From positions 22,519 through 86,518 of the forward strand of contig JAAYCX010000012.1 in NCBI GenBank assembly GCA_012729555.1: DNA of 64,000 bases. The letters run 5' to 3'. A program made the position numbers and the translations under genes. Source of the DNA: Acidobacteriota bacterium. Its GTDB lineage: Bacteria > Acidobacteriota > UBA6911. The notes below the pieces were generated by a model, which saw only the letters and a program-made list of their open reading frames with translations, had not been told where the DNA came from and did no database searches. Position 1 is the first letter of the stretch. Each line of letters opens with the position of its first letter. This document shows, one piece after another, positions 25,566 to 34,034 of the stretch.

Positions 25566-27788
25566 ATGCTGACCCCGGATCAGAGAGAGCGGACCCTGCG
25601 CTTCATCCGGGCCGTGAAAGCGGGGGGCCCGGGGGAATTCACCTTCCGGGACGCCGTCCGGGCGCTGGATCTGGACAGCGACGATCGCAGGGACCTCCGG
25701 CGGCTCCTGGAGGAACTGGAGGATGAAGGCGTCCTCCGCCGCGTCCGCCGGGGGCGCTACTCGGCGGCGGCGCGGGAGGTCCACGTCTCGGGAACCCTCA
25801 GCCGCCACCGGGACGGTTACGGCTTCCTGATTCCGGATGACGGCTCCGGCTACGGGGAGGACATCTTCATCCCCGCGCGGAACCTGGAGGACGCCCTGCA
25901 CGAGGACCGCGTCCTGGTGCGGGTCGAACAGAAGACGCTGCCGGCGCGCCGCCCGCGCGAGGGGGGGCGCGGGGGGCGCGCCTCCCGCCGCACCCGTGCG
26001 GAAAACGGGGACTCCCGGCGGAGGCTCGAGGGCCGCGTCGTCCGGGTGCTGGAAAGAAAACACCCCGTCATCGTCGGCCGCTACCGGGCCCATTCCCGGT
26101 TTCCGTGTGTCCAGCCGCTCGATGCGCGGATGGCCGACGACATCCGGATCCCCCCGGCAGCGGGGCTCGAAGCCCGGGACGGCCAGATCGTCGCCGTCGC
26201 CATCACCCTCCCCCCCGGGCGCCACCGGCTCCCGCAGGGGAGGATCCTCGAAGTCCTGGGAAACCCGGACGACCCGGGGATCGAATACAGGATCGCCCGG
26301 CACAAATTCGGGCTTCCGGCCGATTTCCCTCCGGAGGCGCTCGAGGAGGCGGAAGCGATCCCGGACCGGGTCCGGGAGGAGGATTGCCGGGGGCGGGAGG
26401 ATTTTCGCGCCGAGACGGCCGTAACCATCGACGGGGAAAGCGCGCGCGATTTTGACGACGCCGTCAGCCTCCGGCGGCTCGACTCGGGCAACTGGCTCCT
26501 CGGCGTGCACATCGCCGACGTCTCCCACTACGTCCACGAAGGTTCGGAACTGGACGCGGCCGCCTATGCCCGGGGCACCTCGGTCTATTTCCCCGATCGG
26601 GCGATCCCGATGCTCCCCCCGAGGCTCTCGAGCGGGATATGCAGCCTGAAACCGGGGGTGGACCGCCTCGTGCTGTCGGCCCTCGTGGAGGTCACACCCC
26701 GGGGGCGCGTCGTCGCCCGGCGCTTCACCGAAGGGGTGCTCCGAAGCCGCGCCCGCCTGACCTACACCGCCGTCGCCGGGATCCTGCTCGGCAGGGCGCC
26801 CGATGAAGGGGCGCGCCACGCCGACCTGATCCCCCTCCTGGAAGACATGCAGGGGCTCTGCCGCGCCCTCGCGCGGAAACGGTACGCCCGGGGGGCCGTG
26901 GATTTCGACCTGCCGGAAGCCGACATCCGGTTCGACCCGGAGGGGCGGGTGACGGGCATCATCCCTACGGAGCGCAACATCGCCCATCGCATCATCGAGG
27001 AGTTCATGCTCCTGGTCAACGAGCAGGTCGCCCTGGCTCTCACCTCCTCGGGGGGACCGGCGCTCTACCGCATCCACGAAAAACCCGACCCGCGCAAGGT
27101 CGAGGAGTTCGCCGAATTCGCCCAGGTCCTCGGCCACCGGCTGCCAAGGAGCGGGGAGGAATATGTCCCCGGGGATTTCCAGAAATTCATCCGGGGACTC
27201 GAAGGGAGTCCGGAGCAGAAATTCCTGGCCTATCTCATGCTCCGGTCCTTCATGCAGGCGCGCTACTCGACGGAAAATGCGGGGCATTTCGGCCTGGCGC
27301 TGGAGGAATACACCCACTTCACCGCCCCGATCCGGAGATACCCCGACCTGGTCGTGCACCGTCTGCTCAAGCGCCTCCTCGGCGGGAAAGAGTCCGCCGG
27401 GTGGCGGGTGCGCCTGGCCCGGCGCCTCCCCGAAATCGCGCGGCACGCCTCCGAGCGCGAAAGGAACGCCGACGAAGCCGAGCGGGAAATCGAGCAGTTC
27501 AAGAAAGCGCAGTTCATGGCCGGAAGGGTGGGCGAGGAGTTCGAGGCCGTGGTCTTCTCCCCCTCCCGCCAGGGATTCTTCGTGGAGCTGCTCGATCCCT
27601 TCGTGGAAGGATTCGTCCCGGCCGAGACCCTGATCGACGACCGGTACCGCTACCTGGAAAAGACCCGCACCCATGTCGGGGAACGGCGGCGGCGGCGGTT
27701 CCAGCTCGGCTCGCGGGTCCGGGTGCGGCTCGACCGCGTGGACCTCGAGGCCGCCCGCCTGACCTTTTCCGTGGCCGGCGGCCGTTAG
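25566..27788 (+). CDS. rnr: Ribonuclease R (RNB family exoribonuclease)
   Basis: 740 residues. A 3'-5' exoribonuclease that degrades structured RNA. An N-terminal winged helix covers about 1-65. Cold-shock-type domains follow (SGTLSRHRDGYGFLIPDD at 77-95). The RNB catalytic core has ETAVTIDGESARDFDDAVSL with metal-binding Asp residues, later TTAPIRRYPDLV-type FTAPIRRYPDLVVHR. The C-terminal S1 domain is near 655-740. A basic Arg/Gly stretch at about 125-150 is inserted between the cold-shock domains. The ATG at 25566 gives the usual start; an ATG at 25497 would add a Pro-rich leader. Its TAG stop interlocks with the selA stop on the other strand. Confidence 0.93.
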   Translation: MLTPDQRERTLRFIRAVKAGGPGEFTFRDAVRALDLDSDDRRDLRRLLEELEDEGVLRRVRRGRYSAAAREVHVSGTLSRHRDGYGFLIPDDGSGYGEDIFIPARNLEDALHEDRVLVRVEQKTLPARRPREGGRGGRASRRTRAENGDSRRRLEGRVVRVLERKHPVIVGRYRAHSRFPCVQPLDARMADDIRIPPAAGLEARDGQIVAVAITLPPGRHRLPQGRILEVLGNPDDPGIEYRIARHKFGLPADFPPEALEEAEAIPDRVREEDCRGREDFRAETAVTIDGESARDFDDAVSLRRLDSGNWLLGVHIADVSHYVHEGSELDAAAYARGTSVYFPDRAIPMLPPRLSSGICSLKPGVDRLVLSALVEVTPRGRVVARRFTEGVLRSRARLTYTAVAGILLGRAPDEGARHADLIPLLEDMQGLCRALARKRYARGAVDFDLPEADIRFDPEGRVTGIIPTERNIAHRIIEEFMLLVNEQVALALTSSGGPALYRIHEKPDPRKVEEFAEFAQVLGHRLPRSGEEYVPGDFQKFIRGLEGSPEQKFLAYLMLRSFMQARYSTENAGHFGLALEEYTHFTAPIRRYPDLVVHRLLKRLLGGKESAGWRVRLARRLPEIARHASERERNADEAEREIEQFKKAQFMAGRVGEEFEAVVFSPSRQGFFVELLDPFVEGFVPAETLIDDRYRYLEKTRTHVGERRRRRFQLGSRVRVRLDRVDLEAARLTFSVAGGR

Positions 27789-29221
27789 CCGCCCGACGGT
27801 CCGGGGGCGCGCTCGAAACCGGGGGAGACCGCTTCGAGGAGGCTTTCGGCCAGGACCTTCTCCTGGAACGGGAGCACGGTGCGCAGATCGACGAGCGCCC
27901 GGTCCCCCTCGATCCTTATGATCACGGGGGGATCGAGCGAACGCAGCCGCGACTCGATCACGCCGGGGCGGACCGATTCCGACTCCAGGGAGACCAGGAT
28001 CGAGGGGAGGGCGCTTTCGGGACAGGATCCGCCCCCGACCACCGATTCCCCCTCGACGAGATGCACCGCCGCCCCCCCGGGAAGAAGGGGACGCAGCCGC
28101 CGGGCGAAGCGGCGGGCGCGCCGCCGGGTTTCCTCGACCGTCATGGCGATCATGCGCACCACGGGGATCTCCGCGGCGGCGCGCCCGAAGCGGTAGCTCC
28201 CGAGGGTGGCCTCCAGGGCGCCGTAGACGAGCTTGTCCACGCGGTAGGTCCGCATCAGGGGATTTTTGCGGATCGGCTCCACCAGGCTCCGCGCGCCGGC
28301 GATGATCCCGGCCTGCGGGCCGCCCAGCAGCTTGTCCCCGCTGAAGGAGATGAGATCGACGCCGGAGGACAGGCTCGCCTGGACCGTCGGCTCATCCGCG
28401 ATGCCGTAGGGCCTGAGGTCGACCAGGCAGCCGCTGCCGATATCCTCGACCAGGGGGACCCGGCGGCGCCGGGCGAGATCGACCAGGGCCTCGAGCGCGG
28501 GCTTTTCGGTGAACCCGTGCATCCGGTAGTTGCTGGGATGGACCTTCAGCAGCAGGGCCGTGTTTTCGTTGAGGGCCGATTCGTAGTCCCCGATCCGGGT
28601 CTTGTTGGTGGTCCCCACCTCGCGAAGAAGGGCGCCGCTGCGGGCCATGATCTCCGGGATGCGGAAGGATCCGCCGATCTCCACCAGTTCTCCCCGGCTG
28701 ACGATGACCTCCCGGCCGCGGGCCAGCGTGTCGAGGATCAGGTAGACGGCGGCGGCGTTGTTGTTGACGACCGCGGCGTCCTCGCACCCCAGCACTTCCC
28801 GCAACAGGGGCTGGATCAGCTTGTCCCTCTGGGACCGCTTCCCTTCGGAAAGATCGTATTCCAGGTTGGTGTAACCGGCGGAATGTGCCGATAAAGTCTC
28901 ACGGGCGCCGGCCGACAGCGGCGCCCGCCCCAGGTTGGTGTGCAGGATGACACCGGACGCGTTGATCACCGGACCGAGTCCCGGGCGCAAACGCCGCCCC
29001 AGCCTCGCGCCGAGGGCGGCCTCTAGCTGTTCGGGGGTGGTCCCGGCGTCGGCATCCTGCGACAGAATCGCGGCGCGGACCTCGGCCAGCAGGCGCTGAA
29101 TCTCGGCCACGACGAACTCGTGCCCGGTGGACTCCACCCAGGAGGCGATCGCCGGGCGCAGGAGCAGCTGGTCGACGGCCGGGATCCGGCGGAGAATTTC
29201 CTGGGGAGGCTCGTTTTTCAT
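27785..29221 (-). CDS. selA: L-seryl-tRNA(Sec) selenium transferase
   Basis: 478 residues, close to the family norm. It is a PLP enzyme that converts Ser-tRNA(Sec) to Sec-tRNA(Sec) using selenophosphate. The N-terminal tRNA-binding part (1-75) is followed by INASGVILHTNLGRAPLS, EVGTTNKTR, VEDIGSGCLVDL and the PLP-lysine motif SFSGDKLLGGPQAG (Lys 297). selB, selD and selC are not in the window, so Sec incorporation depends on genes elsewhere. It converges with rnr; the stops share the four bases TTAG. It diverges from the gene at 29281. Confidence 0.95.
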   Translation of the reverse strand: MKNEPPQEILRRIPAVDQLLLRPAIASWVESTGHEFVVAEIQRLLAEVRAAILSQDADAGTTPEQLEAALGARLGRRLRPGLGPVINASGVILHTNLGRAPLSAGARETLSAHSAGYTNLEYDLSEGKRSQRDKLIQPLLREVLGCEDAAVVNNNAAAVYLILDTLARGREVIVSRGELVEIGGSFRIPEIMARSGALLREVGTTNKTRIGDYESALNENTALLLKVHPSNYRMHGFTEKPALEALVDLARRRRVPLVEDIGSGCLVDLRPYGIADEPTVQASLSSGVDLISFSGDKLLGGPQAGIIAGARSLVEPIRKNPLMRTYRVDKLVYGALEATLGSYRFGRAAAEIPVVRMIAMTVEETRRRARRFARRLRPLLPGGAAVHLVEGESVVGGGSCPESALPSILVSLESESVRPGVIESRLRSLDPPVIIRIEGDRALVDLRTVLPFQEKVLAESLLEAVSPGFERAPGPSGG

Positions 29222-29280
29222 TGGGGCATTTCAGCACAGCCGGGGGAAGGCTGTCAATCGGCGTTTGCGGGGGGGATGCG

Positions 29281-29877
29281 ATGCATGACGAGGAACTGAC
29301 CAGCCTGGAGGAGGGGCTGCGGCGGTTAAAGATCGAGTACCACATCTTCTTTCACGGAAACCAGGGGAAGGCCCCCGATGAACTGCGCCTGCGCATCGAA
29401 AGGCTGGTGAAGAAACTGTCCGAAAGCGCGGACCTCTCCTTTTCCCAGCGCTTCCGGTTCAATACCCTGGTCGCGCGCTACTACGTCTATCGCGATCTCT
29501 GGAGGCGCACCCAGCAGGAGCGGGAGATGGGGGCCGAGGGAGCGGGAGGCGCCGGATCCAAGGCCGCCGCGGCGCCCACGCCGTCCGCGGCGCCTACGCC
29601 GTCCACGGCGCCCATGCCGGGCCCGGCGCTCCGGATTTCCATATCCGACCCGGAGGCCGAGGAGGGGAAGGTGCGGAAACTGTACGAAGCGCTGGTGGCG
29701 GCCCGCAAAACGGAACGGGGGAAGGCGCAGATTTCCTATCCGCAATTTGCAGAGCTTGTGGCCACCCGGACCCGGAGCATCCGGCAACAGCATGGATGCT
29801 CCCGGGTGGCCTTCACCATTGCGCTCAAGGAAGAGTCGATCCGGTTCACCGCCGCGGCGGAAACCGTTGAAACCTGA
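29281..29877 (+). CDS. MXAN_5187-type C-terminal domain protein
   Basis: 198 residues. A helical N-terminal half (LEEGLRRLKIEYHIFFHGNQ, RLVKKLSESADLSFSQRFRF, ARYYVYRDLWRR) is joined by a Pro/Thr/Ala linker (about 95-118, repeated APTPS) to a C-terminal domain. That domain ends CSRVAFTIALKEESIRFTA, which I recall from the MXAN_5187 family of Myxococcota and Acidobacteriota. Molecular function unknown; some relatives have PilZ or similar partners. The start ATG follows a run of G at 29268-29274. An upstream in-frame ATG-like codon at 29221 overlaps the selA start and is less likely. Confidence 0.65.
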   Translation: MHDEELTSLEEGLRRLKIEYHIFFHGNQGKAPDELRLRIERLVKKLSESADLSFSQRFRFNTLVARYYVYRDLWRRTQQEREMGAEGAGGAGSKAAAAPTPSAAPTPSTAPMPGPALRISISDPEAEEGKVRKLYEALVAARKTERGKAQISYPQFAELVATRTRSIRQQHGCSRVAFTIALKEESIRFTAAAETVET

Positions 29878-29878
29878 C

Positions 29879-29894
29879 CCCGCCCGAAAGCGGG
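29879..29894. terminator. Short hairpin between convergent genes
   Basis: CCCGC (29879-29883) and GCGGG (29890-29894) pair around a 6-base loop in the 21-base gap between the MXAN_5187-like gene and csp. A bidirectional terminator is possible, though T-tracts are absent. Confidence 0.35.
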
Positions 29895-29898
29895 AGTC

Positions 29899-30132
29899 CT
29901 AGACCGCAGGCTGCTCCGGCTGCGGTTCGAGCCTCACGACGTGCTCCGCCTGCGGACCACGGGGACCCAGCTTGACGTCGAACTCCACCTGCTCCCCTTC
30001 GCGGAGAGTGCGGTAACCCTTTTCCTGGATGGAGCTGTAATGCACGAACACATCCGCTCCGGTAGGCTGGGAGATGAAACCATATCCCTTGGTGTTGTTA
30101 AACCACTTGACCGTACCCGTAATCTTACTCAT
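29899..30132 (-). CDS. Cold-shock-domain protein
   Basis: 77 residues. An OB-fold RNA chaperone with both RNP motifs: KGYGFIS (RNP1) and DVFVHYSSI (RNP2), starting [21 protein letters not shown] short C-terminal tail EPQPEQPAV is rich in Gln/Pro. The start ATG at 30132 is the canonical CspA-type beginning; the frame stays open further upstream but would not encode conserved sequence. It has a long leader (about 125 bases) with a hairpin, as usual for cold-shock mRNAs. Confidence 0.93.
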   Translation of the reverse strand: MSKITGTVKWFNNTKGYGFISQPTGADVFVHYSSIQEKGYRTLREGEQVEFDVKLGPRGPQAEHVVRLEPQPEQPAV

Positions 30133-30183
30133 AGAACATCCCCTAAAAAAACCCAGAACATTCCCTCGCACATCCTGAATTGA

Positions 30184-30197
30184 GACGGCTTGCCGTC
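30184..30197 (-). promoter_or_regulatory. Hairpin in the cold-shock gene leader
   Basis: GACGGC-TT-GCCGTC is a perfect inverted repeat with a 2-base centre, 52 bases upstream of the csp start and within its presumed 5' leader. In cspA mRNAs leader structures control translation with temperature; that role here is inference. Confidence 0.4.
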
Positions 30198-30264
30198 CCA
30201 AAATGCAATGCTGTCCAGGCCCCCTTTTTAAACCAAACAAACTACTAGAGATTTAATTGGATTG

Positions 30265-30294
30265 AGCGTAGTCGACACAATTTATTTTTGTCAA
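30265..30294 (-). promoter_or_regulatory. Probable promoter of the cold-shock gene
   Basis: On the minus strand TTGACA (30294-30289), 18 bases, TACGCT (30270-30265). Perfect -35, weaker -10. Predicted transcription start near 30258, giving a leader of about 125 bases. Confidence 0.5.
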
Positions 30295-30358
30295 GCGGAA
30301 AATAACCACCCGCCCCCGGGCGCCGCAGGGGCGGGGGACCGGGAGGCTCAATCTGCAT

Positions 30359-30387
30359 CTGGCACCGGGCGGCGGATCGCGTATACT
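30359..30387 (+). promoter_or_regulatory. Probable sigma70 promoter for purH
   Basis: CTGGCA (30359-30364), 17 bases, TATACT (30382-30387). Start would be near 30394, 30 bases before the purH TTG. A GC inverted repeat (CCCGCCCC near 30310, GGGGCGGGG near 30329) lies upstream between the divergent promoters. No PurR-like operator recognised. Confidence 0.6.
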
Positions 30388-30423
30388 GTTTCTTTTATCT
30401 TCATCGACACGAGGAGGTGGAGC

Positions 30424-31989
30424 TTGATCCGCATACAACGTGCTTTGATAAGTGTTTCCGACAAGAGCGGTCTGGCCGAACTTTCGGGGCGCCTTCGGGA
30501 AATGGGGGTCGAACTGCTCTCGACCGGGGGCACCGCCGCCTTTCTCCGGGAGCGGGGGGTCCCCGTCATCGACGTGTCCGACTATACCGGCTTCCCCGAA
30601 ATCATGGACGGCCGGGTCAAGACACTGCACCCCAGGATTCACGGCGGCCTGCTGGCGCTGCGGGACAATCCGTCGCACCGTTCCCAGATGCAGCGGCAGG
30701 GGATCCTGCCGATCGACATGGTCGTCGTCAACCTCTATCCCTTCCGGGAGACCGCGGCGCGGGAAGGAATCGCCTATCCCGAGGTCATCGAGCAGATCGA
30801 TATCGGCGGGCCCAGCATGATCCGCTCGGCGGCCAAAAACCACGCGGGCGTGGCCGTCGTCACCGACCCCGCCGACTATGCCTGGGTCCTCGCCGAAATG
30901 GAACTCCATGAGGGCGCCCTCGGCGCCGGCACCCGTTTCCGGCTGGCGCAGAAGGCGTTCGCGGCCACCGCTTCCTATGACAGCGCCATCGCCGCGTGGT
31001 TCGCGGAAAGGGCGTGGTCGGGAGAGGGGGCCGAAAAACCGGAGGACGCCCTTCCCGCCTTGGAGGTGCTGGCCCTCGGCAAGGTCCGCGACCTGCGATA
31101 CGGCGAAAACCCGCACCAGCGCGCGGCGCTCTACCGCCGGGCGGGGGAGCCGGAGGCGGGCGTGGCCGGGGCCGAAGTGCTGCACGGAAAAGAGCTCAGC
31201 TACAACAACCTGCTCGATTCGGACGCCGCCTGGAACCTGGCGCTGGAGTTCGACCGCCCCGCGGCCGCGGTCATCAAGCACACCAACCCCTGCGGCGTGG
31301 CCCAGGCCGACACGCTCGCGGAGGCGTACGCCCTGGCACGCGACAGCGATCCGGTCTCGGCCTTCGGCTCGGTGGTGGCGCTCAACCGCCCGGTGGATCG
31401 GGACACGGCGGAGGAAATCAACCGGACTTTCGTGGAGGTCGTGCTGGCCCCCGATTTCGCACCCGATGCGCTCGACATCCTGAGGCAGAAGAAAAACCTC
31501 CGGCTGCTGCGGGTGAGCGGCGCCGCCCCGGTCGCGCCGCAGCACCGCCAGATCAGCGGCGGCTTCCTCCTCCAGGACAGGGACACCTATTTCCTCGGCC
31601 CCGATGAACTCAAGACGGTCACCAGGCGCGCCCCCTCGCGCGAGGAACTGGAGGCGCTGCTGTTCGGCTGGCGCGTTGTCAAGCATGTCAAGAGCAACGC
31701 CATCGTCTTCTCCGGCGCCGATCGGATGCTCGGAATCGGCGCCGGGCAGACCAGCCGCGTGGACGCGGTGAAGTGGGGGGCGATGAAGGCCCATCTCCCG
31801 CTCGAGGGCTGCGCCATGGCCTCGGACGCCTTCTTCCCCTTCCCCGACGGGCTGCTGGCCGCCGCCGAGTACGGCGTCAGGGCCGTCATCCAGCCGGGCG
31901 GGTCGGTGCGCGACGCGGAGGTCATCGAAGCCGCCGACAGCAGGGGAATCGCCATGGTCTTCACCGGGATCCGGCATTTCAAACACTGA
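30424..31989 (+). CDS. purH: Bifunctional AICAR formyltransferase/IMP cyclohydrolase
   Basis: 521 residues. It performs the last two steps of IMP synthesis. The N-terminal MGS-like cyclohydrolase domain (RALISVSDKSGLAELSGRL, DGRVKTLHPRIHGGLL, NLYPF) is followed by the formyltransferase domain (LRYGENPHQRAALYR, AAVIKHTNPCGVAQ, VKSNAIVF, AVIQPGGSVRDAEVI). The start is a TTG at 30424 with GAGGAGGTGG 4 bases upstream; no ATG is available at that place and the protein then begins IRIQRALISV as expected. Single-gene transcript. Confidence 0.95.
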   Translation: MIRIQRALISVSDKSGLAELSGRLREMGVELLSTGGTAAFLRERGVPVIDVSDYTGFPEIMDGRVKTLHPRIHGGLLALRDNPSHRSQMQRQGILPIDMVVVNLYPFRETAAREGIAYPEVIEQIDIGGPSMIRSAAKNHAGVAVVTDPADYAWVLAEMELHEGALGAGTRFRLAQKAFAATASYDSAIAAWFAERAWSGEGAEKPEDALPALEVLALGKVRDLRYGENPHQRAALYRRAGEPEAGVAGAEVLHGKELSYNNLLDSDAAWNLALEFDRPAAAVIKHTNPCGVAQADTLAEAYALARDSDPVSAFGSVVALNRPVDRDTAEEINRTFVEVVLAPDFAPDALDILRQKKNLRLLRVSGAAPVAPQHRQISGGFLLQDRDTYFLGPDELKTVTRRAPSREELEALLFGWRVVKHVKSNAIVFSGADRMLGIGAGQTSRVDAVKWGAMKAHLPLEGCAMASDAFFPFPDGLLAAAEYGVRAVIQPGGSVRDAEVIEAADSRGIAMVFTGIRHFKH

Positions 31990-32009
31990 CTCTGCCGCAG
32001 CGGGCGCGC

Positions 32010-32068
32010 CTGCGGGCGGGCGCGCCTGCGGGCGGGCGCGCCTGCGGGCGGGCGCCTGCGGGCGCGCC
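32010..32068. repeat. 16-base GC tandem repeat after purH
   Basis: The unit CTGCGGGCGGGCGCGC occurs complete at 32010-32025 and 32026-32041, shortened by 2 bases at 32042-32055 and degenerate at 32056-32068, with a partial copy before. It fills most of the 88-base gap between purH and the DUF2914 gene. Such slippage-prone repeats may vary in copy number between strains. No coding role visible. Confidence 0.8.
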
Positions 32069-32077
32069 CCAAAAGCC

Positions 32078-33211
32078 ATGCCTCCCGATCCCTTCCCCCC
32101 GAACGCGCGACCCCGGCTGTCAGAGGCGGCAAGGGCGCTTGCGCTCTGGTACCGCCGCCACGAGAGATATTCGGGCATCGCCCTGTTCGGCGCCGGATTC
32201 CTCTGGGATTCCCTGACGCTGACCCGTATCGACAACCTTCTGGACAACGCGCTCCTGCTCTCCTACCTGGCGGCCGCGGGGATCCTGATAGTCCTCATCC
32301 TCAGGAGCCGGGCGGGGATCCCCCTCCCCGGGCCGGCGGCAAAACTGCGCCCCTGCTTCCCCTGGGTCCTGCAGTTCCTGTTCGGCGGCCTGTTTTCGAG
32401 CTACGTCATCTTTTATTTCAAGAGCGCCTCCTTCACCAGGACCCAGATCTTCTTCCTGATCCTCGTCGCCCTCTGGATCGGCAACGAGTTCCTGCACGAC
32501 CGGCTCGAGGACGGCCGCCTGCTCGCCGTTCTCTACACCTTCTGCCTCCTTTCCTTCTTCGCCTTCTTCCTGCCGGTGGTCCTGGCGGCCGTCAACGGCG
32601 CCATCTTCGCGCTGGCCGGGGTCCTCAGCCTGGGGGTGAGCCTTGCGGTCTTCTCCCTGGCGCTCGGGAGGGCGGGGGTGCCGCGGCGCCTCGCGCTGCG
32701 GCCCGTCCTCCCGTGGATCGGGCTCACGCTCCTCGCGGTGAACCTCCTCTACCTCGCCAGCCTCATCCCCCCGGTCCCGCTGGCGCTGAAATCGGCGGGG
32801 ATCTACCACCACGTGGCGCGCGCCCCGGGCGGTTACGAGGTGAAGCACGTACCCGGTCCGCCGTGGCGGTTCTGGAAGAAATGGGACGACCCCTTTTACC
32901 TGGCGCCGGGAGAAAGCGCCTACTGCTATACCGCCATATTCGCGCCCCCGAAGTTCCGCGTCCCCATAAGCCATGTCTGGAGCCGCGCCGCCGAGGGCGG
33001 GGGATGGGTGCAGACGGACCGCATCCGGTTCGAGATCCGGGGAGGGCGGGAACGGGGTTTCCGGGGCTATACGCGCAAACAGGGGATCACACCGGGACGA
33101 TGGAGGGTGGAGGTCGAGACCGAATCGGGCCAGACGCTCGGAAGGATCGATTTTACCGTCGAGGCCAGCCCCCCTTCCCGCCCCCCCCTCCAGGTCGGCC
33201 TGATCCCCTGA
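32078..33211 (+). CDS. Membrane protein with C-terminal DUF2914 domain
   Basis: 377 residues. An N-terminal part (1-230) carries about seven hydrophobic helices (FGAGFLWDSLTL, ALLLSYLAAAGILIVLIL, WVLQFLFGGLFSSYVIFYF and others). The soluble C-terminal DUF2914 domain follows: YCYTAIFAPPKFRVPISHVW, GYTRKQGITPGRWRVEVETE, QTLGRIDF. In DUF2914 proteins this beta domain is predicted extracytoplasmic; function unknown. There is no good Shine-Dalgarno; the 16-base GC repeat ends 10 bases before the ATG. Confidence 0.8.
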   Translation: MPPDPFPPNARPRLSEAARALALWYRRHERYSGIALFGAGFLWDSLTLTRIDNLLDNALLLSYLAAAGILIVLILRSRAGIPLPGPAAKLRPCFPWVLQFLFGGLFSSYVIFYFKSASFTRTQIFFLILVALWIGNEFLHDRLEDGRLLAVLYTFCLLSFFAFFLPVVLAAVNGAIFALAGVLSLGVSLAVFSLALGRAGVPRRLALRPVLPWIGLTLLAVNLLYLASLIPPVPLALKSAGIYHHVARAPGGYEVKHVPGPPWRFWKKWDDPFYLAPGESAYCYTAIFAPPKFRVPISHVWSRAAEGGGWVQTDRIRFEIRGGRERGFRGYTRKQGITPGRWRVEVETESGQTLGRIDFTVEASPPSRPPLQVGLIP

Positions 33212-33282
33212 AAGCACCCGGGCCGCCGCGGCTCCCCTTCTCCCCCTTTTTATGGCACAATCCCCTTTTCCGGCTGGAGAGG

Positions 33283-34011
33283 ATGAACTACTACAATTAC
33301 TTCACCGAAATCGAGGAACATTTCGTGCGGAGGCGGGGCAAGCACCTGCTGATCTCCCCGACGGACTGGAACCTCATCGCCGCCTGGCGCGACGCCGGCA
33401 TCCCGCTGCATATAGCACTGCGCGGCATCGACATCGCCATGGACGGCTTCAGCGCGCGGCGCCCCCGAGGGCATTCCAAGGTCAGCAGCCTCTGCTACTG
33501 TCATGACGCGGTCATGGAGGCCTACGCCGACTACGCGGAGGCGCATGTCGGGGAGGACACCGGGGAGAGCGCCCGCGGGGGGGGCGAGGCCCCGGAGGAT
33601 CCCGGGGGGGGCGGCCCGGGAGTGGAGGAGATCGGCGCCTTCCTCGAGGGGAGAATGGCTGAAATAAACGCCCTCTCGGCGAAACAATACCCCGGAGGCG
33701 CTCCCGAAGGCGTGGTCCGCGTCCGGGCCCGGCTCGAGGAGATCGCGCGCTCCCGGCGCGCGGGCGCACGGATCGACCCGGAAGCGCTCGAACGCGACCT
33801 TCGAATCCTCGACGATCTGCTGATGGAGGAGCTCGGCGGCCGCGTCCCGGCCGAAGAGGCGGCCGAATGGGAGACTGAAGCCCGAAAGGAACTCAAGGAG
33901 TACAAAAAGAGGCTGCCGAAGGAGACCTTCGCACGGATCCGCGAAAACTTCATGCACGACCGGATCCGACGAAAGTTCGGGATCGGGGAACTCAGCCTTT
34001 TCCGGCTCTGA
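33283..34011 (+). CDS. Conserved-looking protein of unknown function
   Basis: 242 residues, soluble, mostly helical. The N-terminal 90 residues look conserved in style (YYNYFTEIEEHFVRRRGKHL, LISPTDWNLIAAWRDAGIP, LHIALRGIDIAMDGF) with CYCHDAV around 73-79. A low-complexity Gly/Glu segment (about 93-115) separates it from a charged helical C-terminal part (EEIARSRR, LMEELGGRVPAEEAAEWE, RENFMHDRIRRKFGI). I recognise no family. GGAGAGG at 33275-33281 supports the ATG. It is 24 bases before rlmD. The 'DWNLIAAWRDAGIPLHIALRGI' pattern may be a DNA- or protein-binding helical bundle; that is a guess. Confidence 0.7.
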   Translation: MNYYNYFTEIEEHFVRRRGKHLLISPTDWNLIAAWRDAGIPLHIALRGIDIAMDGFSARRPRGHSKVSSLCYCHDAVMEAYADYAEAHVGEDTGESARGGGEAPEDPGGGGPGVEEIGAFLEGRMAEINALSAKQYPGGAPEGVVRVRARLEEIARSRRAGARIDPEALERDLRILDDLLMEELGGRVPAEEAAEWETEARKELKEYKKRLPKETFARIRENFMHDRIRRKFGIGELSLFRL

Positions 34012-34034
34012 TCCGGACCGGGAGGCCTTCATTC

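Noticed and set aside
30310..30340. GC inverted repeat between csp and purH as a terminator
   Set aside because: It lies between divergent promoters, where a terminator has no obvious role, and lacks a T-tract.
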